NCBI RefSeq assembly: GCF_002575655.3
Contig: NC_053039.3
Span: 237,004,622-237,068,621, forward strand
Direction: 5' to 3'
Length of the DNA stretch: 64,000 nt
Source of the DNA: Aegilops tauschii subsp. strangulata
Taxonomy: Eukaryota; Streptophyta; Magnoliopsida; Poales; Poaceae
The notes below the pieces were generated by a model that had not been told where the DNA came from, searched no databases, and saw only the letters and a program-made list of their open reading frames with translations. Below are positions 11,475 to 22,096 of this stretch, piece after piece; the first letter of the stretch is position 1; the number at the start of each line of letters is the position of its first letter. The position numbers and the translations under genes were made by a program.

Positions 11475-12297
11475 TTAAATCAAAGAATAACTTTTTCTTT
11501 TGTTGGTATGTATAACCAGGTGGTATATATATTTAGAAACAATGAAATTACCATAATCTACATACCAAGGGTTATTGCGAGAAGTAGAAGCATTTACAAC
11601 AGCTAATTGCTCATCAGGAAAACTATCATCAATGGGCAGCTCCTTTTCCATCCTAGACAAATTATATGTTATAGGATTTTCAACTCCTTTTCTATCAACA
11701 ATATGCAAATCAAACTCTTGCTAAAAAACCCACCAAATTAATCTAGGTTTAGCATCTTTCTTCTCCATAAGATATTTAATAGCAGCATGATCAGTGTGAG
11801 TAGTAATATTGGAATCAACAATATAAGGCCTGAATATATCACATGCAAACACGACTGTTAAAAATTCTTTCTTAGTACTAGCATAATTTCTTTGGGCACT
11901 ATCCAAGGTCTTACTAGCATAATGAATAACTTAAGTTTCTTATCAACTCTTTGACTTAAAACAACACCAATAGCATAATCACTAGCATCACACATAATTT
12001 CAAAGGTTAAGTTCCAATCAGGTGGTTGAACAATAGGTGCAGTTATTAAAGCTTTCTTAAGTACTTCAAAGGCTTCTACACAATCATCATCAAGAACGAA
12101 TGGAACGTCTTTTTGTAGGAGATTAGTAAAAGGCCTAGAGATTTTAAGAAAGTCTTTAATGAACCTTCTATAAAAACCAACATGACCAAGGAAACTTCTT
12201 ATACCTCTAATATCCTTAGGGCATGGAATTTTCTCAATTCCATCAACTTTAGCTTTATCTACTTCAATACCTCTTTCAGAATATTTTTTGACCGAGA
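11475..12297 (-). pseudogene. Gypsy RT C-terminus and RNase H
   Basis: From 12270 downward the minus strand encodes the last part of RT (RGIEVDKAKI, LGHVGFYRRFIKDF) and then RNase H beginning CDASDYAIGVVL. RNase H motifs THTDHAAIKYLMEKKDAK and EFDLHIVDRKGVENPI are clear. Several stops and frame changes separate the pieces (11475-11708, 11721-11906 and 11907-12297). The catalytic RT YVDD box is absent because the fragment ends at the junction with the Angela-type LTR. Confidence 0.8.
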
Positions 12298-13612
12298 TGC
12301 TCTAGAGGTATCTCCGAAGGTGTCTGTTGAGTTTGCATAGATCGAGATTAGGATTTGTCACTCCGAGTTTCGGAGAGGCATCTCTGGGCCCACTCGGTAA
12401 TACACATCATAAGCTTGCAAGCAAAAGACTAAGAAATTGGTCATGAGGTGATGTATTACGGAATGAGTAAAGAGACTTGTCGGTAACGAGATTGAACTAG
12501 GTATGTGGATACCGACGATCGAATCTCGGGCAAGTAACATATCGATGGACAAAGGGAATAACGTATGTTGTCATAACGGTTCGACCGATAAAGATCTTCG
12601 TAGAATATGTAGGAGCTCATATGACCATCCAGGTTCCGCTATGGTCAATGACCGGAGAGGTGTCTCGGTCATGTCTACATAGTTCTCGAACCCGTAGGGT
12701 CCGCACGCTTAACGTCTGATGATGATTTTGTATTATATGAGTTATGTGATTTGGTGACCGAATGTTGTTCGGACTTCCGGATGAGATCACGGACATGACG
12801 AGGAGTCTCGAAATGGTCGAGAGGTAAAGATTCATATATAGGACGATGATATTCGGACACCGGAAGTGTTTCGGCGTGTACCAGGTACATATCGGAGTAC
12901 CGGGGGGGGGGGGGGGTTACCGGAACCCCCCGGGGGAATAATGTGCCTTATGGGCCATAGGAGGGGAGCACACCATCCCACAAGGGGTGGCACCCCCCTA
13001 AGGAAGGAGGCCGAATAGGAGAAGGAGGAGGGGGTTCGGCCCCCCTTTCCTTCCTCCCCCTGTCTTCCTTTTCCCCCCTTCCGGTAATAAGGAAAGGGGG
13101 GCGAATTGGACTAGGGGCCCAAGTAGGATTCCTCCTACTTGGGGCGCCCCAATGGCAGCTCCCCTCCCCCTCCCACCTATATATACGTGGGGAGGGGGCG
13201 CCTAGAACACACACCAACAATTGTTAGCCGTGTGCGGCGCCCCCGTCCACAGTTTACGCCTCCCGTCATATCTTTGTAGTGCTTAGGCGAAGCCCTGCGT
13301 GGATCACTTCACCATCACCGTCACCACGCCGACGTGCTGACGGAACTCTCCCTCGACACTTTGCTGGGTCAAGAGTTCGAGGTACGTCATTGAGCTAAAC
13401 GTGTGCAGAACTCGGAGGTGCCGTACGTTCGGTGCTTGATCGGTCGGAACAAGAATAAGTTTGACTACATCAACTGCGTTGTCAAACGCTTCCGCTTTCG
13501 GTCTACGAGGGTACGTAGACACACTCTCCCCTTCTCGTTGCTATGCATCTCCTAGATAGATCTTGCGCGAGCGTAGGAATTTTTTTGAAATTGCATGCCA
13601 CCTTTCCCAACA
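12298..13612 (+). mobile_element. 5' LTR of the Angela-type element, 5'-truncated
   Basis: The sequence matches the right LTR (63266 onward) from GATGCTCTA onward (12298 against about 63690) and ends CCCAACA at 13612, directly before the primer-binding site. About 425 bp of the LTR start is missing and the break joins Athila-type sequence with no visible duplication, so a deletion across the junction is likely. A G-rich run at about 12902-12917 may be unstable in sequencing. Confidence 0.88.
13177..13186 (+). promoter_or_regulatory. TATA box of the Angela-type 5' LTR
   Basis: CTATATATAC lies about 430 bp before the LTR end, followed by GC-rich sequence. The solo LTR at 34587-36313 has a matching TTTATATAC near 35880 in the same relative place, which supports it as the U3 promoter. 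Confidence 0.6.
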
Positions 13613-13614
13613 GT

Positions 13615-13632
13615 GGCATCCGAGCCAGGTCT
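13615..13632 (+). promoter_or_regulatory. Primer-binding site of the Angela-type element
   Basis: TGGCATCCGAGCCAGGT begins two bases after the LTR end. It is a mutated form of the initiator-methionine tRNA complement (TGGTATCAGAGC) used by Copia elements. Confidence 0.75.
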
Positions 13633-13887
13633 ATGCGTAGATGATATGCACGAGTAGAACACAAAGAGTTGTGGGCGGTGATCGTCATACTGCTTCCCAC
13701 CAATGTCTTATTTTGATTCGGCGGTATTGTTGGATGAAGCGGCCCGGGCCAACCTTACATGACCATGTTCATGAGACCGGTTCCATCGACAGACATGCAA
13801 CTAGTTTTGCATAAAGGCGGCTGGCGGGCGTCTGTTTCTCCTACTTTAGTTGAATCGAATTTAACTGCGGCCGGTCCTTGTTGAAGG

Positions 13888-14380
13888 TTAAAATAGTAAA
13901 CTTGATAAATCACTGTTGTGGTTTTGATGTGTAAGTAAGAACGGTTCTTGCTAGAAGCCCGTAGCAGCAACGTAAAACTTGCAACAACAAAGTAGAGGAC
14001 ATCTAACTTGTTTTTGCAGGGCATGTTGTGATGTGCTATGGTCAAGACATGATGTCACATACGTTATTGTATGAGATGATCATGTTTTATAAAAGTCACT
14101 GGCAACCAGAAGGAGCCTTATGGTTGTCTCTTTATAAAACAACACTAACTTGACGAACTATCGTTGTGGTTTTGATGCGTAGGTAAGAACGGTTCTTGCT
14201 TAGCCCGTAGCAGCCACGTAAAACTTGCAACAACAAAGTAGAGGACGTCTAACTTGTTTTTGCAGGGCATGTTGTGATGTGATATTGTCAAGACATGATG
14301 CTAAATTTTATTGTATGAGATGATCATGTTTTGTAACCGAGTTATCGGCAACTGGCAGGAGCCATATGGTTGTCGCTTTA
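13888..14380 (+). repeat. Tandem duplication of about 248 bp in the Angela leader
   Basis: The untranslated leader contains two diverged copies in direct order. The marker TAAGAACGGTTCTTGCT occurs at 13936 and 14184, and each copy continues through CAACAACAAAGTAGAGGAC and TTTTTGCAGGGCATGTTGTG. No coding function is seen. Confidence 0.75.
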
Positions 14381-15099
14381 TTGTATGCAATGCAATCGCC
14401 CTGTAATGCTTTACTTTATCACTAAGCGGCAGCGATAGTCGTAGAAGCATAAGATTGGCGAGACGACAACGATGCTACGATGGAGATCAAGGTGTCGCGC
14501 TGGTGACGATGGTGATCATGACGGTGCTTCGGAGATGGAGATCACAAGCACAAGATGATGATGGCCATATCATGTCACATATTTTGATTGCATGTGATGT
14601 TTATCTTTTATGCATCTTATTTTGCTTAGTATGGCGGTAGCATTATTATAAGATGATCTCTCACTAAATTTCAAGATAAAAGTGTTCTCCCTGAGTATGC
14701 ACCGTTCCGACAGTTCGTTGTGCTGAGACACCACGTGATGATCGGGTGTGATAGGCTCTACGTTCACATACAACAGGTGCAAGACAGTTTTGCACATGCA
14801 GAATACTCGGGTTAAACTTGACGAGCCTGGCATGTACAGACATGGCCTCGGAACACTAGAGACCGAAAGGTCAAACGTGAATCATATAGTAGATATGATC
14901 AACATAGAGATGTTCACCATTGATGACTACTCCATCTCACGTGATAATCGGACATGGTTTAGTTGATTTGGATCACGTATCATTTATATGACTTGAGGGA
15001 TGTCTATCTAAGTGGGAGTTCTTAAGTAATTTGATTAATTGAACTTAATTTATCATGAACTTAGTCCTGATATTATTTGCATATCTATGTTGTAGATCA

Positions 15100-15573
15100 A
15101 TAGCTCGCGATTTAGCACCCTTATTTTTGATATGTTCCTAGAGAAAAATAAGTTGAAAGATGATAGTAGCAATGATGCGGACTGGGTCCGTGATATGAGG
15201 ATTATCCTCATTGCTGCACAAAAGAATTATGTCCTTGATGCACCGCTAGGTGACAGACCTATTACAGGAGCAGATGCAGACGTTATGAACGTTTTGGCAA
15301 GCTCCATAATGACTACTTAATAGTTTAGTGCACCATGCTTTACGGCTTAGAACCGGGACTTCAAAAACGTTGTCAACGCCACGGAGCATATGAGATGTTC
15401 CAAGAGCTAAAATTGGTGTTTCAGACTCATGCCCGTGTCGAGAGGTATGAGACCTCTGACAAGTACTTTGCCTACAAGATAGAGGAGAATATCTCAGCCA
15501 GTGAGCATGTGCTCAGAATGTCTGGGTACTACAATCGCTTGAATCAAGTGGGAGTTAATTTTCCAGATAAGAT
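15100..15573 (+). pseudogene. Copia gag, N-terminal and central part
   Basis: Gag forms the particle. Recognisable stretches are FLEKNKLKDDSSN, ILIAAQKNYVLDAPLGD, CTMLYGLEPGLQ, YEMFQELKLVFQ and SEHVLRMSGYYNRLNQVG. The expected start (about 15100-15102) reads ATA rather than ATG, a frameshift follows, and a stop at about 15318 (after SSIMTT) breaks the central part. The frame is cut by CACTA-1 immediately after PDKI; the next residues (VIDRVL) are found at 50930 beyond the transposon. Confidence 0.88.
15571..15573. repeat. Target duplication GAT of CACTA-1 (right copy 50927-50929)
   Basis: GAT precedes CACTACAAAAAA at 15574 and follows TTTTTTGTAGTG ending at 50926. Three-base duplications are the rule for CACTA elements. 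Removing the insert plus one GAT restores continuous gag codons, PDKI followed by VIDRVL. Confidence 0.93.
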
Positions 15574-15602
15574 CACTACAAAAAAATACACTTCCGTGAT
15601 GA
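15574..15602 (+). repeat. CACTA-1 left terminal inverted repeat
   Basis: Begins CACTACAAAAAA, identical over 12 bases to the reverse complement of 50915-50926, and both ends share CCGTGA further in. The following 250 bp repeat motifs such as ACTTCCATGACGATAA in both orientations. Confidence 0.85.
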
Positions 15603-15835
15603 TACGTGTTTGTCACAGTAGGTCACATTTTCTATCATGCATGTACATCCATGACGATTTTATGACAGAACAAGATAGTCATACCTGTGATGTCGTAGAA
15701 GTGTTCCATGACATTACCAAAATTATCATCACGGAAGTGTCCACTTCCATGACGATAAATTGCGCGTCATAAAAGTGCTTTCGTCATGGGTGACCGACAT
15801 TTGGCATTGACCGTAACGGGTCACTGTTAAGCTAT

Positions 15836-16468
15836 TGGGTCCGGTTTTGGATCCGATAACCCGTTAACAGCCCAGACCAATGGGGATTTTCCACGTGTAA
15901 AATTCTCATTGGCCACAGGAAACATGTGTTGGCTCACCGTTGGGACAGATGTCATCCACTCATTGGACAGGAGGCGCCTATGATACGTCGACACGTGGCA
16001 CGGCCCAACAGAGGCCCATTCAGGTGAAAAGGTCGGCCCAGCTAAAGGCCCACCATGGTTTTTCAGACACTAGAGGCTGGCCCGTTAACAGCCTGCCATG
16101 TTTTGGGTCAAATTGAGGCCCATACCACATCAGGCCCGTTCACAGCCTGTCGTGTTTTGGGCCAAATTACGGCCCATATCGGATCAGGCCCGTTAATAGG
16201 CCACTGTTCTTTTGGGCCCATTCTAAGACAAGTTTGTATTTCAGCCTGTTAAATGCCCGTTTACCAGTTCTGCCCGATAATAGTTTCGGCCTGTTAGCAG
16301 CCCGTGGTGCATCTGGGACGTTGTCGGCCTGGTTTAACTTTAGGCCAGTTAACGGCCCATGCAGAAACTGGGCTATTTCTTGTCCGAAGGAACTTTAGGC
16401 CTCTTAACGGCCCGTAGTCTTCCTGGATAAATTTCAGCCCAACTGGCCCATCAGCCTGTTAATGGCCC
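15836..16468 (+). repeat. CACTA-1 left subterminal repeats (GGCCCGTTAACAGCC type)
   Basis: Many diverged copies of a short direct motif like GGCCCGTTAACAGCC occur at spacings of a few tens of bases. The same field resumes at 21428 after the Gypsy insertion. Such subterminal motifs are where CACTA accessory proteins bind in En/Spm; binding here is inferred. Confidence 0.75.
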
Positions 16469-17073
16469 TGTTCATGGTGTAATTTGGCTAATAGTTTGTA
16501 TGATCGGCCAAATTAATTTAAATGAATGTGGCCGGATTATTCGTTCATACATATATCTACCCGTGCTGTTTAATTCAAAATGCAGGCGTGGTCATAGTCC
16601 AGTGCAGATGACACATCAGGAGATCAGGTGCACTGAAGCTATTTACCCAGGACAAATATATGGGATTTTGCAAGGATTAGCAGCCACTAATAACAAGTTC
16701 TGGACAGATTATCATACACTAAGCTAAACTACCGCTGCTTAGGACAAGTCCTAACAAGCTTCGGCTACCAAGCTGAAGAATTTTGGCAGGAGCTATGGAG
16801 TCAAGAAGGTGCAACAATACATGATGGACTATCAATCATTATTATATGGTGTGATTAGCGACCTTGCCGGAATATTTTATTAATTTCCCTGTGGACCAAA
16901 ACGTATTTGTACATGAGTGTAGTTGGGACTTGGAATTATTACGTGTTGACACAAATTAGCAAGCAGATATGAAATCGAGGGGATGTTTGTTGCTTTGCTC
17001 GGAAAGCAATCGTTCATCGTCACGAAAGCACGCCGGTTATCTTAGTGTTGCGCGACAATTTTTCGTGCCAACA
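16469..17073 (+). repeat. 5' LTR (605 bp) with internal deletion removing the promoter
   Basis: Aligned to the 3' LTR it lacks the equivalent of about 21052-21325 (274 bp), including the TTTATATAAGGG promoter core. The break is at about 16971, between GCAGATATG and AAATCGAGG. Confidence 0.85.
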
Positions 17074-17074
17074 C

Positions 17075-17095
17075 AATTGGCGACTCCACTGGGGA
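17075..17095 (+). promoter_or_regulatory. Primer-binding site of the gag-only Gypsy element
   Basis: ATTGGCGACTCCACTGGGG lies one base after the 5' LTR. It resembles the TGGCGACTC...GGGGA type of site I associate with Tat/Ogre-like Gypsy elements; the tRNA was not checked. Confidence 0.6.
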
Positions 17096-17117
17096 CGGGA
17101 AGAAGAAGAGGCACACG

Positions 17118-20100
17118 ATGAGTACCGAGTCCAGGAACGGGAGCGACATCGACCCGGAGAACGTCATCGCCGTCACACTCGACGATCTATCGAAAGATGA
17201 TCGTCAGGAGCTTGAACAAGAGCTTAAGATAGAGATGGTCGAGCAACTAAAATTGAAGTTGACTGGATACTTCAAGACAAGGATCGGCGTCGTCAACAAG
17301 GTACATGTGCCGAACCCTTCAGATTCAATCAACACCGAGGTAAAAAAGTCAACCGAAGAAATTTCTCATCAGATTGATGTGTGCGTAGCTACCAAGTATG
17401 ATTCTGATGTGAAAACTACGACACACACAATTACTCAATCAGTAGCTAATAGAATTGAAGAATTTAAGGAGCAGCTTCACAAAGATCTTGAAAATATTTT
17501 ACCTAGTCATGTTCGGTCGTTAGTGCTGCAAATCAACGATGATTATTTTGACAAAAGACCGATTGAGAATAGTGGCTTCATTAACTTTCCTAGTAATATT
17601 CATACACTTGGAGCATCGGCTAATAACATTGAGCAGCCCCATGTGCCTTCAAATAGTGATCAAGGTGGCCGGAACTATGAGAGCAGTTCGGCTGATAATT
17701 TTATGCCTAGCGTAGCTGCTCCTATTGTCTCAACTTCGGTTCCACAAAATCACAACAGCAATAACCGAAGTGCTAGTTCTAATTCTAATTTGCAGCAAGT
17801 TTTTTTATCAAACTGTAGAATATAGTAAACCACCGTTGCTGACTATCGGTACCGGGATTCCGTGTGGGCCGGTACCCGATTCATATTTTAATGGGTCTCC
17901 GTTGCAAGCATCACAAGCTCAAATTTCTTTGCCGGAGTTTCCATCACGTGCTAGTGTTCCATCTGCTCCACACACTAGTTCTCTACAGCCAAATAATAGT
18001 TTTAAGGATAAGCTTGCTAGTATACTAAAAGAATTAGGTTTAGAACCTAAGAGTAAAGCGCGCACGTATCAAAAACCATACCCTGATTATTTGGACTCAA
18101 CGCCATATCCTCGTGGTTTTAGAATTCCAGAATTTGTTAAGTTTACAGGGATAGATGGTAGATCCACTTTTGAGCATGTTGAACAATTTTTAGCACAATG
18201 CAGCAAGGTCAATACATCGGATGTTTATATAGTAAAATTATTCCCTTTGTCTTTGTCCGGTACTGCATTTACTTGGTTTACAACGCTGGCTCCTAATTCT
18301 ATTTCAACATGGGCACAATTGGAGCAAAAATTTCATGATTATTTTTATGTCGATAAAACTGAATTTCGACTTTTGGATTTATCTATGGTTAGGCAGAAAT
18401 ATAATGAACATGTTCATGATTATATTAAAAGGTTTAGAGATGTCAAAAATCCGATGTTTTAGGTTGACCATAGCCGAAAAGGATTTAGCAGATCTTGCCT
18501 TTTCAGGTCTGCTTGCTCATATTAAGGATAAATTAGAAGGGCATGATTTTCTGGATGTTAACCATGTTTTGCAGAAAGCTTTGGTGCTTGAAAACCGGAC
18601 TAAGGATATTAAACAATATAGCCGGTTTAAAGATAATACTGATAATGAGAAGGGTAACCATGCAGGTAATGCCTTAGATTATGATAGTAATTCGGCTAGT
18701 GTAGATGACATTAATATATGTGTAGCTGAGTGGGTTCAAGTGCCAAAGTCAAAACCTTTTGCATGTTCTCCTTTGAAGCCCACACCTGCTAGAAGAGATG
18801 AAACAAAATACACTTTTGATGTTAGCAAGTGTGATAGAATTTTTGATATGTTACTGGGAAATAAAATAATTAGAGTGAGAGAGGGCCATGTAATTCCATC
18901 TCCAGAAGAGTTGGGTAGACGAGCTTATTGCAAGTGGCACAATTCTTTCTCTCATGCTACTAATGATTGTAACATGTTTCGTTGACAGGTGCAATCGGCC
19001 ATTAATGAAGGACGATTCACATTTACAGAAAGTTCTAAGATAAAGCTTGATAGTGACCCTTTTCCCATCAATGTGGTCGAGCTTGAGAGTAAGAAAATGC
19101 TTATTCGGTTGGATCAGACCGAATCCGCAAGAGAAAAGAATGTTGTTGGCGATAGTGCTCCTCCAAGGATGATCAAACCAAAAAATCCAGAAGTAGGAGT
19201 GTGGAGTCAATGGAAGAAGGAAACAAGCTCCAAGACCAAAGCCGACAGTTAGCCTGTTGTTGGAAAAGTACAACTCACGCAAGGCAAGCAGTGTGTTTAA
19301 CCGGCTTGGAGGTAATAAGTGTCCTAGATGTGCTTCTAGAACTACCAGTCATCGGCGACAGCAAGGAAATTCATATGACCAGCAGATGTATTTTAAAATG
19401 GATCCGACATATGGGGGATGCACCTCCTATTTATCCACGGTTTCCTCTGTGGGGTTTTAATCCTTCGGCGCCACATCCTACAAGGCCAGTATGTTATTCT
19501 CGACCAGAGTGAATTCCAGCAGGGCCTATGTACAAGAAATCATTACATGAAAAAGGAGTTCAGTTTAATCAGGAAGTGAGACCACGTGATGGCAATGTAA
19601 TCCGTGGTAATGATGACATGCTGGTCTTGGGAACTTCAAACTCGCCTAGGAGGCACAATACAAATGGCATAGTTCATAGGGGTGGTAAGAAGTTTGTGTG
19701 GGTGCCGGTGAGGCATGCTGAATCTAAGTCTATACAAAGTTCAAATGATTTGGATGCTTCTAATGTTATGAAACTTGGTGCACACCTATCGGCTGCAAGT
19801 GTAGAGAATAGTCCAGAAACAAGAGATGTTGATGCATCTAAGTTAGAGGCTAAGGTGCACACACGTTCAGAGAAGGAAGTTGTACATGCTAGTACTAATG
19901 AGTCGGCTGATGCATGTGCCAATATATTCACCGGAGGCATTGGGAAATCTAGAACTACGAGTACATATGATCAGCGGATGATTTCTTCGGCCAACGACAA
20001 AATATTTGCTCCCGGAACAACAATACGACAGTATAGGCCGAGAGACTCGGGGGGCAGTAGAATTATTCCAGCTGCACTAGGGACTAAACCAGGAACTCGG

Positions 20101-20312
20101 TGGTGTCTAATGGGACTCACACACACACTAAGAAACGGCATGTCCAGCGACTACGAGCATTTACAATGAAAGAAGAGATAGCCGAGAAGAAGCGCTTGTT
20201 CAATCGACAAAAACCAATGGTGCCGAAGATGGCATGGATGGAGAAGCGTGTTGTGGAGAAGTTTCCAAAATATCCCAATGGAAAATATTCAAAAAATTAC
20301 TATCCTAGCTAG
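17118..20312 (+). pseudogene. Gypsy gag polyprotein, frameshifted
   Basis: The reading begins MSTESRNGSDIDPENV at 17118 and runs to 17825, with a Glu/Lys-rich N-terminus. After a frameshift near a T7 run (about 17800), the Retrotrans_gag core follows: YPRGFRIPEFVKFTGIDG, GTAFTWFTTLAPNSISTW and YVDKTEFRLLDLSMV. Another shift near 18455 leads to EKDLADLAFSGLL and YCKWHNSFSHATNDC; a TGA at 18983-18985 interrupts it, and the frame resumes as VQSAINEGRFTFTESSK. Further pieces of the same polyprotein (SRKASSVFNRLGGNK, MYKKSLHEKGVQFNQEV) run to about 20312. The polyprotein never reaches protease or RT. Confidence 0.8.
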
Positions 20313-20543
20313 CATGTCAAAGGAGGCTTGAGATAATGTGGCCGATATATTATTCTAAATATCGCCCTAAGAAAATTCGGCTAACATATTATTTGAATAT
20401 ATCTCTAAAGAAGAAATTGGCCAATGTGCTATTTGGACATCACCCCTAAACAAATTATATGGCAAGTGAAGTTATCGAAGCCTTCCTATGGAAATGTGAT
20501 AGTGTTTTTGGTGAATACAATTATACCAAAAGCAGGGGGCATG

Positions 20544-21427
20544 TGTTCATGGTGTAATTTGGATAATAGTTTGTGATCGGCCAAATTAATTTAAATGAAT
20601 GTGGTTGGATTATTCGTTCATACATATATCTACCCTTTCTATTTAATTCAAAATGCAGGCGTGGTCATAGTCCAGTGCAGATGAAACATCAGGAGATCAG
20701 GTGCACTGAAGCTATTTACCCAGGACAAATATATGGGATTTTGCAAGGATTAGCAGCCACTAATAACAAGTTCTGGACAGATTATCATACACTAAGCTAA
20801 ACTGCCGCTGCTTAGGACAAGTCCTAACAAGCTTCGGCTACCAAGCTGAAGAATTTTGGCAGGAGCTATGGAGTCACGTACGCAGAAGGTGCAACAATAC
20901 ATGATGGACTATCAATCATTATTATATGGTGTGATTAGCGACCTTGCCGGAATATTTTATTAATTTCCTTGTGGACCAAAACGTATCTGTACATGAGTGT
21001 AGTTGGGACTTGGAATTATTACGTGTTGATACAAATTAGCAAGCAGATATGGTAGGTACAGCTTTGTACATGTAACAGAATCAAGGGATTTGTGCTGTTC
21101 GGTTTGGAATTGATGTTTTGGTTGTACACGTCATGTCCTTCGTGCCCTTTATATAAGGGTCCTGGCCGATTGAAGGAAAGGATAACAATTGATCTATTCA
21201 ACAAAACCAATCTACCTTTTCATGTATGTTTTATCTATCGTTCTTTTCCCACTGAACCCTAGCAGCCCTAGGGTTTGGTTCATCTTTGCCGGTTTGTGTT
21301 GAAAAGTAGTCGTGCCTCCTCTACGAAATTGAGGGGATCTTTGTTGCTTTGCTCAGAAAGCAATCGTTCGTCGTCACGAAAGCACGACGGTTATCTTGGT
21401 GTTGCGCGTCAATTTTGCGTGCCAACA
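20544..21427 (+). repeat. 3' LTR (884 bp) of the gag-only Gypsy element
   Basis: Starts TGTTCATGGTG right after the purine-rich tract and ends GTGCCAACA, followed by GGCCC. It keeps the promoter (TTTATATAAGGG near 21149) that the 5' LTR has lost. Small differences from the 5' copy include CACGTACGC inserted near 20876. Confidence 0.88.
21149..21158 (+). promoter_or_regulatory. TATA box in the 3' LTR of the gag-only element
   Basis: TTATATAAGG sits about 280 bp before the LTR end. It is absent from the 5' LTR because of the 274-bp deletion. Confidence 0.55.
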
Positions 21428-21850
21428 GGCCCATGTAACAGTTGGGCCTAATTATAGCCCGTGTTGAATCCGGTGTGCTTGTAGCTCATCTGATAATGGC
21501 TAGTGACACTTTTAGGCCTATGGCCCGCGTAGATACCGGCCTGATTAAAGTCCATAATTTTATTGGGCCAAACAGGCCCGAGATATATTTTGGCCTGTTA
21601 ACTGCTCGTCCTATTTGGGCCAAACATGGGCCTTAGGCAGTTTCGGCCTGTATTGGCCCATGAATTTTTTGGCTCAACGCTAGCCCAATCTAGGTTTTAG
21701 CCTGTTAAAAGCCCATGGTATTCTCTGGCCCAGCTGGACAGAACTTTACTCGGCCTGTTAAAGGCGGGAAACAACTATAGGTTTAGACCTGCTAATGGCC
21801 CAAGATGATTATAGGCCCATGTTTTGGCCCATATGAGTAACGGGTCGGCT
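21428..21850 (+). repeat. CACTA-1 left subterminal repeats, continued
   Basis: The field of GGCCTGTTAA-type and GGCCCATG-type motifs interrupted at 16468 resumes here and fades near 21850. The first five bases (GGCCC) are the duplicated target of the Gypsy insertion. Confidence 0.7.
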
Positions 21851-22096
21851 TGAAGACCGACAACACTGAGATCCATTGAACCTTCCGACCTAAATTACAG
21901 CATACCGACCAAGAATAAACCTAGACTACACAACAAATAAATTACAGCATATTACATCCCCTCGGCATCAAAGTTCGCCGCCAGTGATAATACAGGGCAA
22001 CCAGACAGCAGATTACATAAACTGGGTAGGTCGCCACCAGTGGAAGTTAACAGGCGGACAAAATAATAGACAGAACCAACAACACTTCAACACACT

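Larger units (their letters stand above)
9344..12297 (-). mobile_element. Athila-clade Gypsy internal region, 5'-truncated
   Basis: In minus-strand order this holds the end of RT, RNase H, integrase, an extra ORF and a polypurine tract next to the 3' LTR. The order RT-RH-INT is diagnostic for Ty3/Gypsy. The fragment stops near 12297, where Angela-type LTR sequence begins, so gag, protease and most of RT are missing. It is much decayed, with stops in every domain. Confidence 0.85.
16469..21427 (+). mobile_element. Non-autonomous gag-only Gypsy LTR retrotransposon
   Basis: A complete 4,959-bp element inserted in the CACTA-1 left subterminal field. LTRs begin TGTTCATGGTGTAATTTGG and end GTGCCAACA, and GGCCC is duplicated at 16464-16468 and 21428-21432. 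A primer-binding site, a gag-like polyprotein and a purine-rich tract (AAAGCAGGGGGCA at 20528-20541) are present, but there is no RT, RNase H or integrase between 19,000 and 20,540. It must have been mobilised by another element's enzymes. The two LTRs are very similar outside one deletion, suggesting a fairly young insertion. Confidence 0.88.
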
